Source: Oscillospiraceae bacterium (GTDB lineage Bacteria; Bacillota; Clostridia; Oscillospirales; Oscillospiraceae). From it: a stretch of DNA of 64,000 nt. The position numbers were made by a program, and so were the translations under genes. The notes below the pieces were generated by a model. That model had not been told where the DNA came from and did no database searches. It was given only the letters and a program-made list of their open reading frames with translations. Location: contig SVKO01000002.1 of the NCBI GenBank assembly GCA_015068455.1, positions 124,001 through 188,000 of the forward strand, read 5' to 3'. Below, piece after piece: positions 49,701 to 59,900 of this stretch (the first letter of the stretch is position 1; every line of letters begins with the position of its first letter).

Positions 49701-52430
49701 AAGGACAAGGACTCCGACGTCGCCTCCGTCTACACCATCACATTCAAGCTCAAGGCCACCGGCGGCAGCGAGATCGACTTCTCCTCCCTGGCCGACTCCG
49801 GCAAGTATGAGATCTCCGGCCAGAGTGAGAGCGAGATCACCGATGCCGGTCTGCCTCTGATCTCCCGTCAGGGCGGCATCGAGCCCGCCAAGCAGTCCAT
49901 TGCAGAGCAGGACATCGACGTTGTCAAGGTTCCCGTCTCCGGCGACTGGACCGCCTCCCTGGAGGTCGAATTCGATACCAACGGCGCGGCCAACGGCTAC
50001 TATCAGTTCTTCGCCTTCTATGCTTCTCAGGGCGGCGACAACCGGAACATGCTCGGCATCCGCGGCGGCGACGGCGCGATGCAGAACTTCGAGCGTCATA
50101 ACGGCACCATCACCCATGAGGATGAGGACGGCGTCAACTCCGCGCCCGGCTTTGCCACCACCGGCACCTACTACCTGCGCATCGAGAAGGCCGGCACCAC
50201 CTATACCTGCTACCGCAGCGAGGACGGCGTGGACTGGATCGAGATGTTCTCCTATGCCGATTCCGGCATCGAAGCCGATGAGATCCTCATCGACGCCTTC
50301 ACCGGCATGACCGAGGGCTACAAGTTCACGCTGAAGAAGCTGACCCTTGACGGCATCGGCGGCACGGACTGGGTGGAAGCCACCGAAATCGTGCCCGGCC
50401 AGCGGTATGTCATCGTGGCCGACGGCCAGTATGCCCTGAACAACGTGCCCACCGCGGCCGGCGGCAACTACTCCGACGGCGGCGACTCCCTGGGCGCCAA
50501 CGAAGTCACCATCGAGGGCGACAAGATCACCAGCGAAGTGGAAGACAGCATGATCTGGACCATCGAGGAGTCCGTGGACGTTCCCGAGGCCAGAGACGGC
50601 GCGCCCACCTACTTCATCTTCGATCAGGAGGGCGGCCAGCTGCTCCGCCGTTCCGGCAGAACCGCTACGGCGCCGCTGAGCGTGGGCGAGATGAACCCCG
50701 CCAGCCCGCAGTACGCCATGATCTCCTTCTATCAGCGTCAGGACGGCAGCTACTCCGTCTACACCAACTCTGCCAACAGCAACGACTACAACTTCACTCT
50801 GTACGGCCGTGAGACCGGCTTCGACGCCCCCGGCGTTGCCCAGGGCAGCTGGGACGGCGAGACCTACCAGAGCTCCATCCGCCTGTACACGCAGGGCTCC
50901 GCTCCTGCCGAGAAGGCTCCCGAGATCGCTTCCATCTCCGTTAACGGTGAGGCGCTCTCCGACTTCGACCCCGAGACCGCTGCCTACAGCGCTGTGGTCG
51001 CCTTTGACGCTGACGTTGAGGTCACCGCCAAGGCCGGCAACTCCGCCACCACGGTTGAGGTCACCAAGCCCGAAGGCAAGTTCGGCGTCTACACTGTCAC
51101 CGGCACCGCCGGCAAGAAGACCGTTTCCTACACCGTGGCTGTCGGCCACCGTGCCGAGGAGGACTTCTTCGCGGACGGCGATATGAACAAGGATCTGTGG
51201 TCCGGCGACGCCACCGTCGAGCAGGGCAAGGGCATTGTTCTGAAGGCCGGCGACAAGCCCATCTTTGCTCCCGCCATGAGCAACTGGGAAGTTGTTGCCA
51301 AGATCGTCTATCCCGCCGCGCCCGGCGAGAATCAGGCCGCCTTCCTGCTGGGTCAGGATGCTGAGAACGCTCTTGAGCTCACCGGCAAGGATCTGACCGC
51401 CGACGAGGACGGCTTCGTGACCGTCTACCTCAAGTACAAGAAGGACGGCAACTCCGTCATCGGCTCCTACAGCCAGGACGGCATGGAGTACACCGATGTG
51501 CTGGATGAGACGGTTGATTACACCTTCCCGCAGATCGGCCTGTCCGCCGGCAAGGCCGCCGAGGCCTATGTCGAATATGTCGCTGTTGCAGTCCGCGACG
51601 GCCTGCAGCCCGACTTCCCCGCGATGCTTGCCTGGGCAGCTGAGAATGTTGCCGACTATGTCGCGGAAGATCTGCCCGACACCACCAAGGAAGACCTGGC
51701 CTTCGCGCCTGTGCCTCACGGCTATGAGCTGAGCGTCGAGTCCAGCGATCCCGCTGTGATCGGCGCCGACGGCAAGGTCACCGCAGGCAAAGAAGCGAAG
51801 GACGTCGAAGTGACCGTTTCCGTCACCGGCGCCGGAGCTTCCGGTTCCACCACCAAGACGGTCAAGGTTGACGCGGATGCCGGCGACGACTTCCTGTTCG
51901 AGGACGTCAAGGATCCCGCCAAGTTCTACTTCGATCCCGTCTACTGGGCCTTCTATGCCGATCCGCAGATCACCAAGGGTACCGACGATACCCACTTCGG
52001 CCCCGACAACGCCTGCACCAGAGGCCATGTCGTGACCTTCCTGTGGCGCGCCGCCGGCGAGCCCGAGCCCAAGAGTGCGACGACTCCGTTCACTGACCTC
52101 AAGCCCGGCGCCTTCTATGAGAAGGCCGTGGCCTGGGCGGTGGAGGAAGGCATCACCAAGGGCATGACGGACACCACCTTCGCACCCGACGGCAAGTGCA
52201 ACCGCGGCCAGATCGTGACCTTCCTGTGGCGCTTCAAGGGTGAACCCGCACCCAAGAGCACGCAGACCCCGTTCACCGACCTCAAGCCCGGCGCCTTCTA
52301 TGAGAAGGCCGTGGCCTGGGCCGTGGAGAACGATGTCACGAAGGGCATGACCGAAACCACCTTCGGTCCGGACGCCACCTGCACCAGAGGCCAGGTCGTG
52401 ACCTTCCTGTACCGCGCGACCCAGGACTGA
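46791..52430 (+). CDS. wall-anchored GH3 glycoside hydrolase with accessory modules and SLH repeats
   Basis: An 1879-residue exported enzyme; signal peptide about 1-28. The GH3 N-terminal domain (about 45-400) has MHRDPRWGRNEESYSED and the nucleophile Asp301 in GYITGDCDSV. The GH3 C-terminal domain (about 425-625) has the acid/base motif SYSQEDHDR (Glu531). These match the xylosidase/arabinofuranosidase branch, so a hemicellulose-acting exo-glycosidase is likely. A fibronectin-III-like domain (about 665-770) and Ig-like strands (about 840-985) follow, then a beta-sandwich module (about 994-1187), a second module (about 1192-1372), more beta domains, and three SLH repeats (about 1700-1879). 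Two modules and the whole 3' end recur in the 2086-residue protein downstream. Confidence 0.88.
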   Translation: MRKLSRGIAWLICLVMLLGMLPAVSLAADGDDAIDPTIPIFENPQYSFAERAADLVARMTLQQKASEITSQNAPAINAAQLSGGALNVPATKGIGSYTWWSETLHGCRSGVNYPQNTTVASTWNPELYYQEATNIGQEIRERNNTNLNFYSPTINMHRDPRWGRNEESYSEDVLLTAKMGTAWVNGLEGKDREGNVLDPDGYLMAHSTIKHYVANNNEGQSSGDTTGRLRAGAVSSLRMLREYYALPYGEIIRAADVSSVMTAYSYYGPSKTAFDPSSYSSYLMDTLLRQVYGFSGYITGDCDSVNSMQNLHYINYYTGKEITAPEAFAGALAHGEDLECNGGHSSPGSGTSGFKTTYGSQMSAMMGQDTDKGKFTENTVDIALHRLMTARIQTGDLDGNIKIKQDASARNTNTLRDTVRRPLVEQINREGIVMLQNKDNILPLDLSETGISKVAIVGSWQTNGSTGLYAQASQNQQNIQAGIQAAFNAKKSGIQYTLITSNSLSDANKTAIAEADVAIVVTGTSSSYSQEDHDRTTIALPDNQEALINNVAAANPNTVVIMETCGPMRVNRFQDNVKAILWSSFGGQWKNGFGDIMAGYCPSGKTTDTWYNEVNDSGESDVPGITDYDLVPSEGKNGRTYMYYNGSSKPSYPFGYGLSYTTFAYSNLKIIDKKRSYSPDETVKVSFDVKNTGSVAGKEVTQLYVAQPDAPAALKRPIKRLEGFEKIDLEPGETKTVTMEIKIEDLAFFNDDADCFLVDEGNYEIQVGTNSAEANLKDTFQVQGKLTEVPAVVTMKANQAGDTEQGIEERLIYGKNKEVNPQLTVAMNNEKLYGFIISQQHSNIKSMESTPLPEGMEVTYTSNRPEVVKVVDGKVYTAAPGVATLTATVTYNGVTVSGDEVIYVMTNTDVDNITVDGEQIAKFSPTRYKYSMTLENKTHIPVVAVESENPDLEITVEQATELPGVATITAKDKDSDVASVYTITFKLKATGGSEIDFSSLADSGKYEISGQSESEITDAGLPLISRQGGIEPAKQSIAEQDIDVVKVPVSGDWTASLEVEFDTNGAANGYYQFFAFYASQGGDNRNMLGIRGGDGAMQNFERHNGTITHEDEDGVNSAPGFATTGTYYLRIEKAGTTYTCYRSEDGVDWIEMFSYADSGIEADEILIDAFTGMTEGYKFTLKKLTLDGIGGTDWVEATEIVPGQRYVIVADGQYALNNVPTAAGGNYSDGGDSLGANEVTIEGDKITSEVEDSMIWTIEESVDVPEARDGAPTYFIFDQEGGQLLRRSGRTATAPLSVGEMNPASPQYAMISFYQRQDGSYSVYTNSANSNDYNFTLYGRETGFDAPGVAQGSWDGETYQSSIRLYTQGSAPAEKAPEIASISVNGEALSDFDPETAAYSAVVAFDADVEVTAKAGNSATTVEVTKPEGKFGVYTVTGTAGKKTVSYTVAVGHRAEEDFFADGDMNKDLWSGDATVEQGKGIVLKAGDKPIFAPAMSNWEVVAKIVYPAAPGENQAAFLLGQDAENALELTGKDLTADEDGFVTVYLKYKKDGNSVIGSYSQDGMEYTDVLDETVDYTFPQIGLSAGKAAEAYVEYVAVAVRDGLQPDFPAMLAWAAENVADYVAEDLPDTTKEDLAFAPVPHGYELSVESSDPAVIGADGKVTAGKEAKDVEVTVSVTGAGASGSTTKTVKVDADAGDDFLFEDVKDPAKFYFDPVYWAFYADPQITKGTDDTHFGPDNACTRGHVVTFLWRAAGEPEPKSATTPFTDLKPGAFYEKAVAWAVEEGITKGMTDTTFAPDGKCNRGQIVTFLWRFKGEPAPKSTQTPFTDLKPGAFYEKAVAWAVENDVTKGMTETTFGPDATCTRGQVVTFLYRATQD

Positions 52431-52499
52431 TCCCGCGGCGGAAGCAAACGATTTGACTGACAGATAAAACCCCGGCGGGGCTGCATTCGCAGCCCCGCC
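51885..52499 (+). repeat. SLH/3'-end direct repeat, copy 1
   Basis: The SLH-coding end of the GH3 gene with its stop, 3' untranslated stretch and terminator. It aligns without gaps over 615 bases to 59658-60272, at the end of the other large gene. Even the 69 noncoding bases match closely. Confidence 0.85.
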
Positions 52500-52505
52500 A
52501 TTCTT
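52465..52505 (+). terminator. GH3 gene terminator
   Basis: An 11-pair stem GGCGGGGCTGC-ATTC-GCAGCCCCGCC followed by a T-rich stretch. It is the partner of the terminator at 60247. Confidence 0.8.
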
Positions 52506-52550
52506 TCACAGATCCGTTGCGGTTTCTCCGCAGGAAAAATTTTTTCAATC

Positions 52551-52577
52551 TGCAACCTTTTGGATGCCTCAATCGTA
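52551..52577 (+). promoter_or_regulatory. possible ECF-type promoter of the sigma factor gene
   Basis: TGCAAC (52551-52556), a 17-base spacer and CGTA (52574-52577), the pattern of many ECF sigma promoters (AAC-rich -35, CGT -10). It lies 41 bases before the sigma gene, where autoregulation would be expected. A similar TGTAAC-16-CGCA stands before the large gene downstream (53832-53857). Confidence 0.45.
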
Positions 52578-52617
52578 TCATTTGCGAAGGGACCTTCCAC
52601 AAACAAAGGAGCAATAC

Positions 52618-53100
52618 ATGAAACTGTCAGCTGAAGAAGCTTTTCACACATACGCCGACCGCATGTTCTGCGCAGCATTCAGCGTCTGCCGAAACAAAAT
52701 GGACGCGGACGACGCGGTGCAGGACGCGCTGATCAAATATCACAGCCTCAGACTTGACTATGAGGATGAGAACCATCTCAAAGCCTGGCTGCTGCGGGTC
52801 GTTATCAATCGGGCGAAGGACATTTCGTCTTCCTTCTGGAGAAGGAACAAAGTCCCTTGGGAGGACTATATGAGCGAACTCGAATTCGAGGCGCCCGAGG
52901 ACAGCCGCCTGTTTGAAGCTGTGATGGGCCTGCCGGACAAATACCGCACGGTGATCCATCTGTTTTACTATGAGGAGTATTCCGTGCGAGAGATCGCGGA
53001 TATCCTGCGATGCCGGGAGGGTACGGTGAAAAGCCAGCTGAGCAGAGGACGCACGCTCCTGAAAACCAAATTGAAGGAGGACTGGAACGATGACGAATAA
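52618..53100 (+). CDS. ECF-type RNA polymerase sigma factor
   Basis: A 160-residue sigma-70 family factor of the extracytoplasmic-function class, with region 2 (about 10-75: DADDAVQDALIKYHSL and HLKAWLLRVVINRAKD) and region 4 (about 100-155: LPDKYRTVIHLFYYEEYSVREIADIL with its helix-turn-helix). It redirects RNA polymerase to a small regulon. ATG 52618 follows AAAGGA. Its end overlaps the anti-sigma start by 11 bases. It lies between two large surface-enzyme genes, so wall or polysaccharide signals are plausible inputs. Confidence 0.9.
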   Translation: MKLSAEEAFHTYADRMFCAAFSVCRNKMDADDAVQDALIKYHSLRLDYEDENHLKAWLLRVVINRAKDISSSFWRRNKVPWEDYMSELEFEAPEDSRLFEAVMGLPDKYRTVIHLFYYEEYSVREIADILRCREGTVKSQLSRGRTLLKTKLKEDWNDDE

Positions 53101-53668
53101 AGAACGCTATCAAAGAGCTTTTTCAACGCTTCATGCCTCCGAGGATTTTCTGATGGAGGTGACCCCAATGAAACGAACGGGGAAGGTAAGAAAGAATCGA
53201 ATCGTGGCCCTTTGTGCGGCCATTGCACTGATCGCGGTACTGGCCACCGCGGCATACGCGGCAGACGTCGGCGGTATCCAGCGCACTGTCCAGCTCTGGG
53301 TTCACGGCGACCAGACCGACGCGGTCATGGTCGTGGAAGAGGACGGCTGTTATAAAGTCACATATGAAGATGAGAACGGTGACACCATGGAAATGGGCGG
53401 CGGCGGTATCGCGATCGACGAAAACGGCGTCGAGCGGCCGCTGACGGAGGAGGAGATCCTCGAACATCTGAACGAGCCGCAGGTGGAATACAAGGACGAC
53501 GGTACGGCATGGGTTTACTGTCAGAACCAGAAGCTTGAGATCACCGACAAGTTCGACGACGACGGCGTCTGCTATGTCCAGGTTAAAAACGGGGGCAAGA
53601 CCCTGTATCTGACCATCCAGTACCAGGAAGGCTACTCCATGAGCCCCCACGGGTTTGAAAAGCCGTAA
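53090..53668 (+). CDS. probable membrane-bound anti-sigma factor
   Basis: A 192-residue protein with a short cytoplasmic N terminus (about 1-35), one membrane segment (about 39-58) and an acidic extracellular part rich in beta strands (about 60-192). Its overlap with the ECF sigma gene and its topology fit an anti-sigma factor that senses outside signals. No zinc-binding ASD motif is seen in the short N terminus, so binding to the sigma factor would use another fold. The terminator at 53683 ends the pair. Confidence 0.7.
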   Translation: MTNKERYQRAFSTLHASEDFLMEVTPMKRTGKVRKNRIVALCAAIALIAVLATAAYAADVGGIQRTVQLWVHGDQTDAVMVVEEDGCYKVTYEDENGDTMEMGGGGIAIDENGVERPLTEEEILEHLNEPQVEYKDDGTAWVYCQNQKLEITDKFDDDGVCYVQVKNGGKTLYLTIQYQEGYSMSPHGFEKP

Positions 53669-53682
53669 GCTGCAACCGATCG

Positions 53683-53723
53683 AAAAAGATCCTGAAACCG
53701 CAGGGTTTCAGGATCTTTTTTTG
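53683..53723 (+). terminator. sigma/anti-sigma operon terminator
   Basis: A long perfect stem AAAAGATCCTGAAACC/GGTTTCAGGATCTTTT with loop GCAG and further T. Confidence 0.9.
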
Positions 53724-53942
53724 CTTCTGTATGCGTTTTCCCGCCCGGCGGGCAGGCACAGAAGTTACAAACGCATGCGACGGATCCTTCTGCTTATGTA
53801 CAAGTTCAACAAAAAACGGCGCGTTAATTTATGTAACAGACCAAAAAGACAATCGCATATTGAATTGTGAAGAAAAATGAGTAGTATTATGGTATGGGTT
53901 ACCTGAAGGTAAAGTTCACCAAAAGAAAAGGAGAAATTCTGA

Positions 53943-56900
53943 ATGAAGCACGTCAAGCGAATTCTGGCGCTCATACTGGTCTTCTGCATGGTTTGTTCCG
54001 TGCTGCCGACCGTTTGGGCAGACGATGCGCCCGCCGGCAGAACCATCGATTTCACCAATCCGGCAGACGCAGGCAAATTCACCATCGACAACCAGACGGT
54101 TTCGGAGATCAAAGAGGGCGAAGGCCTATACATGATCTCCACGAATGAAGCGATCGAAGATTGCAAGGGCCAGCTCAGCGGCGACGCCGCCAACACGCCC
54201 CGCGACACGATCCAGATACCGGTCGCCGGCGACTGGACGGCCACGCTGGCCCTGAAGGTCGATACCTCCGGCTCCAACGGCAACTATGAATTCCTGTGCC
54301 TGTACGGCATGGCGGACTACGACAACGGCTGCGGCATCCGCGCCGGCGCCAACTCCACGGTGAACTTTAAGGAAGTGGACGGCGTCAATGAATCCTCCAT
54401 CACCGGCATGAAGGTCTCCACCGGCCTGACCAGCGGCGAAAACCACTGGTACCGGCTGGAGAAGGCGGGCACCACCTACACCGGCTACCTGTCCGCGGAC
54501 GGAGAGGAATTCCAGAAGGTCTTTACCTATGAGGATACCGGCATCGAGGCGGCCATGATCGTCATCGACGCCTACTCCGGCAGCTCCACCGGCTACCAGT
54601 ACTGGCTGCAGTCCCTCACCATCGAGGGCGGCGAGGTCGAACCCGAGCAGCCGGCGGGCGTGAGCATCGACTTTACGGATCCCGCGGACGCTTCGAAATT
54701 CACCGTTGACAACCAGGCGGTTTCGGAGATCAAAGAGGGCGAAGGCTTCTACATGATCTCCACCAACGAAGCCATCGAGGACTGCAAGGGCCAGCTCAGC
54801 GGCGACGCCGCCAATACGCCCCGCGATACGATCCAGGTGCCGGTCTCCGGCGACTGGACGGCCACGCTGTACCTGAAGGTCGATACCTCCGGCTCCAACG
54901 GCCAGTATGAGTTCCTGTGCCTGTACGGCATGGCGGACTACGACAACGGCTGCGGCATCCGCGCCGGCGCCAACTCCACGGTGAACTTCAAGGAAGTGGA
55001 CGGCGTCAATGAGTCCTCCATCGACGGCATGAAGGTATCCACCGGCCTGACCAGCGGCGAATACCACTGGTACCGTCTGGAGAAGGCGGGCACCACCTAC
55101 ACCGGCTACCTGTCCGCGGACGGAGAGGAATTCCAGAAGGTCTTCACCTATGAGGACACCGGCATCGAGGCGAGCATGATCGTCATCGACGCCTACTCCG
55201 GCCGCTCCACCGGCTACCAGTACTGGCTGCAGTCCCTTGACATCGAGAGCGGCGACGCCCCCGTGCCCTGTGAGCATGACTATGTGGCCGTCGTGACGGA
55301 GCCCACCTGCACCGTGGGCGGCTACACCACCTATACCTGCTCCAAGTGCGGCGACAGCTACGTTGCCGATGAAGTCGCGGCCCTCGGCCATGACTATCAG
55401 GACGGCGTTTGCACCCGCTGCGGCGCGATTGATCCCGCCTCCGGGGAAGGCGTTCCCACCATTGCGGGCATCACGCTCGACGGCCAGCCCATGGAGGGCT
55501 TTGAGCCCTTGAAGTTTGACTATCAGCTGAATGCGGACGACTATGAGACCGCGCCTGTTGTCGGCTATCTCGGCGGCGGCTCGACCCTGCTGATCACCGG
55601 CTCCGACTTCCAGGATCCGGCGACCTCCTACACCCGTTCCGACTACGCCAGGAATGGCGACTATACGGTGCAGCAGGACCGCATCAAGGCCATCGTTGGC
55701 AACATGAAGGAGAGCCTCGGCACCGCCAGCTATTTCATCGGCGGCGGCGACTACAACTTCGACGAGATCAAGAACAGTGTTGACAGAACCAACACCGGAA
55801 TCGCGAAGACCCTGGAAGCCGTCCAGCAGGTCTGCGGGACGGACATTGACGCCACCTTCATCCAGGGCAACCACGACGCCGCCGGCAGCAACTGTGCGCC
55901 CACCGGCCCCTGCGACAAAGCTGATTTCGGCATGTTCACGATCATGGAGGAGGACTACCGCTCCTATCCGCAGGACAGCGGCAAGTGGTCTGATCCCCAG
56001 AACAGTGAAGCCAAGGCCCAGGCGGTCGCCGACAAGCTCGACGCCTATCTTGCTGAGAAGACCGCAGCAGGCTTTGACAAGCCCGTCTTCATTGCCTGCC
56101 ATGTCCCCATCCACTACAACACCCGTACCAAGAACAAGGCCGACGCCATCTACGGCGATGTGATCTACAAGACCCTGTACAAGTACGGCGACGATCTGAA
56201 TATCATCTTCCTGTACGGCCACAACCACGCCTGGGGCGATGACGATTATCTCGGCGGCGCCGCCAACTTCCTGACCCGCGGCGATACCATCAATATCGCG
56301 AAGCATGGCAGCCGGGACGAGTTTACCGTCGAGCCGCTGAACTTCACCTACATGAACTATGGCTATACCGGCTACTACTGGGCCAAGTGGGCCTCGAGCA
56401 GCAGCCAGGTCGTCATCAACGACGCCGCGGATTCCACGCTGACCATGACGGCCTTCCAGATCAGCGGCAACCAGGTGATCATCAGCCGCTGGGACGAGAA
56501 CGGCATGCACAATCTGAAATCCGTCGGCGTTGCCAGTCTGGGCCTGCGTCCCGAGGCGGAGGTCTGCGAACCCGATCCCCGGGTCATTGAGAGCCCCGTC
56601 ACGGCAAAGGCGCCCAAGAACCCCTCCGCCGGCAGCGGCCTGCAGGTCACTGTGAAGCAGTTCGAGGGCATCCCCGGGGTTGCCACCGTTACGGTTGCCG
56701 ATCCTGCCTCCGATGCCACAAGCGTCTATACTCTGACCCTCGAGTCCGCCTCCGGACTCAATCTGGCCGAGCTGAAAAAGGCCATTGCCGCGGCTGAGGC
56801 CATCGACAAGAGCAAGTACACCGACGAGACCGTCGCTGCCCTCGAGGCTGCACTGGAAGCCGCCAAGGCTTTGCAGACCGATGCCGAAGCCGATCAGGCC

Positions 56901-59900
56901 GCCGTTGACGCAGCCACCGAGGCTCTGAACGCTGCGGAAGCAGCACTGGAAGCGAAGCCCGTACCGCAGCCCTCCGGCAAGTATGTGCTGGCCTCCGAAT
57001 TTGTGCCCGGCGGCACCTACGTCATCGTGGCCGACGACGCTGTGGGCCTCAACGGCGAGCTTGGCGCAACGGCCGTCACAGTCGAGGGTGACACGATCAC
57101 CAGCGAGGTCACCGCGGATATGCTGTGGACCTTCGAAGAAGCGGAGGGCGTCGATCCCGCCACGGACGGCAATGATCTGTACTTCATTACCAACGCTGAA
57201 GGCATCAACCTGCGCCGCGGCTCCGGCGGTACCACTGTGCTGCAGCTTGCCGAATATGACGCCGCCAGCTCCCGCTACTTTACCTGGTCCCTGGCGGAGC
57301 GCACCGCAGAGGACAGCGCCTATACCCTCTATGTCAATGGCACCAGCAGCTATATCTACTATGTCAGCGGCACACAGAGCGGCTTCAATACCCAGTATGT
57401 TTCCAGCACCGGCTTTGATCCCCAAACCTCCGGCAGCTCCATCAAGCTCTATGAGCCCGCCGGCGGCAGCAGTGTGAGCATCGACTTCACCAAGGAAGCC
57501 GACAAGTCCAAGTACGACATCGCCGGCCAGAGCCAGAGCGACGTCGAGGAGGGCGTGGGCCTGGCGCTGGTATCCAGCCAGGGCGGCATCGAGCCTGCCA
57601 AGCAGAATATTGCCGAGCAGGACATCGACGTTGTCAAGGTTCCCGTCTCCGGCGACTGGACCGCCACCCTGGAGGTGGAGTTCGACGCCAACGGCGCGGC
57701 CAACGGCTACTACCAGTTCTTCGGCTTCGTTGCCTCCGAGGGCGGCGACAACCAGAACCTGGTGGGTATCCGCGGCGGCGACGGCGCGATCCAGGACTTC
57801 ATCCGCAAGGACGGCGCCATCACCGAGGAGCAGAGCTCCAGCGCTCCCGGTTTTGATACCACCGGCAAGACCTACTATCTGCGCATCGAGAAGGCCGGCG
57901 ACACCTACACCTGCTATCGCAGCGACGACGGCGAAGCCTTCACCCAGATGTTTGCCTATGAGGGCACCGGCATCGAGGCCGACGAGCTCCTCATCGACGC
58001 CTACACCGGCATGACCGCCGGCTACAAGTTCACCCTGAAGTCCCTGGACATCGAGGGCGTGGGCGGCGGCCCGTGCGACCACAACTGGGTCTCCGAGGTC
58101 GTGGAGCCCACCTGCACCGAGGGCGGCTACACCCTGCAGACCTGCTCCAAGTGCGGCAAGACCAAGACCACCGACAAGGTGCCCGCCCTGGGTCATGACT
58201 GGGTCGACGGCGAGATCCTCGTCGCCCCCACCGCCACCGAGTTCGGCAAGCAGGAGATGATCTGCTCCCGCTGCGGCGAGAAGACCACCAAGACCCTGCT
58301 GCCCACGGAACTGACGGAGGGCCCGTCCATCGTTGCCGATCCTGATTCGCCTACCGGCTATATGGGCCGCTTCGTGTATAAAAATGACGCCGCGACCTCC
58401 GTCACCTTCGCCGGCGACATCATGCTGCGCAACGACGTGGAGCGCGAGGCCGACAACAAAGAATACTCGCCGTTCGATTACAGACCCGGCCTCATGCGCG
58501 CCGGAACCTTCACCGACACCATGACCAACCTGGGCAACGGCTACTGGTACTACGAGGTGCCTCTGGCCTGCGGCGCCAACCAGTACTGGTTCTATGTCAA
58601 CGGCGACACCAACACCATGGTGCCCGATCCGGCCAATACCCCGATCTGGAGCCCGACCGCCCAGCAGAAGAACGGCTATAACTATGTCTATGTCCCGTAC
58701 GACGAGAAGCAGGACTACGAGCCCATGAAGCTCCGCGAGGCCGAGAATCCCAGAAGCGACGGCAAGGTCGGCACCTGGGGCTACGTTCCCATCGAGATCG
58801 GCGGCACCACCCACCATATGGGCGTGTATCTGCCGTATCAGTACGATGAGAACAGAGAAGAGCCCTACAAGCTGATCTTCGTCCTGCACGGCTACGGCCA
58901 GGACGAGTCCGACTGGATGAACATCGGCTCCGTCCAGAAGATCATGGACAATCTGGCAGCCGAGGGCCGCACCGAGCCCGCCATCATCGTCTCTGTTACC
59001 ACCAACAACAACGAGATCGGCAGCCAGAGCGACAACTACTCCAACCTGATGAACGTGATCCTTCCGTTCCTGGAGGAGAAGTACAACATTTCCGACGATC
59101 CGATGAACCGTGCGTTCTGCGGCCTTAGCATGGGCTCCATGAATACCCAGAACATCATCAACGGCGGCGCCGACCGCTTCGGCTACTTCGGCCCGTTCTC
59201 CGGCGGCATGCGTGTCAACGCCGATGCGCCGGGCCTGAAGAAGACCCACATCTTCTTCGGTACCGGCTGGTCCGATACCACCGTTCGTCCGGACCACACC
59301 GCCCACATTCCTCTGCAGGAGGCCGGCTACTTCATCGAATACAGAGTGGTCACCGGCGGCCATGACTTCAACGCATGGTGCCAGCTGTTCCGTATCTTCT
59401 GTGAGGAATATGCGTGGAATCCTGCCGCCTTCGGCGACGGTGATGTGCCGCCTGTGGATACCACGGCGCTTGCGGCAGCCATTGACGAAGCCGATGGCAT
59501 TGACACCGCGCCCTACACCGAGGCGTCCGTCAAGGCGCTTGAAGAGGCTGTTGCCGCGGCAAAGGAAGTCCTCGCAAACGAGAACGCCACCCAGACCGAG
59601 GTCAACAGAGCTGCTGCGGCAGTGAAGAACGCCATCGAAGCACTGGAGGAGAAGTCCGACGACTTCCTGTTCGAGGACGTAAAGGATCCCGGCAAGTTCT
59701 ACTTCGATCCCGTCTACTGGGCCTATAAGCATACGCCGCAGATCACCAAGGGTACCGACGATACCCACTTCGGCCCCGACAACGCCTGCACCAGAGGCCA
59801 TGTCGTGACCTTCCTGTGGCGCGCCGCCGGCGAACCGGAGCCCAAGAGCACGCAGACCCCGTTCACCGACCTCAAGCCCGGCGCCTTCTATGAGAAGGCC

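Noticed and set aside
54045-55253. Tandem repeats considered as a CRISPR or assembly artefact
   Set aside because: The units are 588 coding bases each, in frame and with scattered differences, so they are duplicated protein modules. No CRISPR-like short repeats were seen anywhere in the window.
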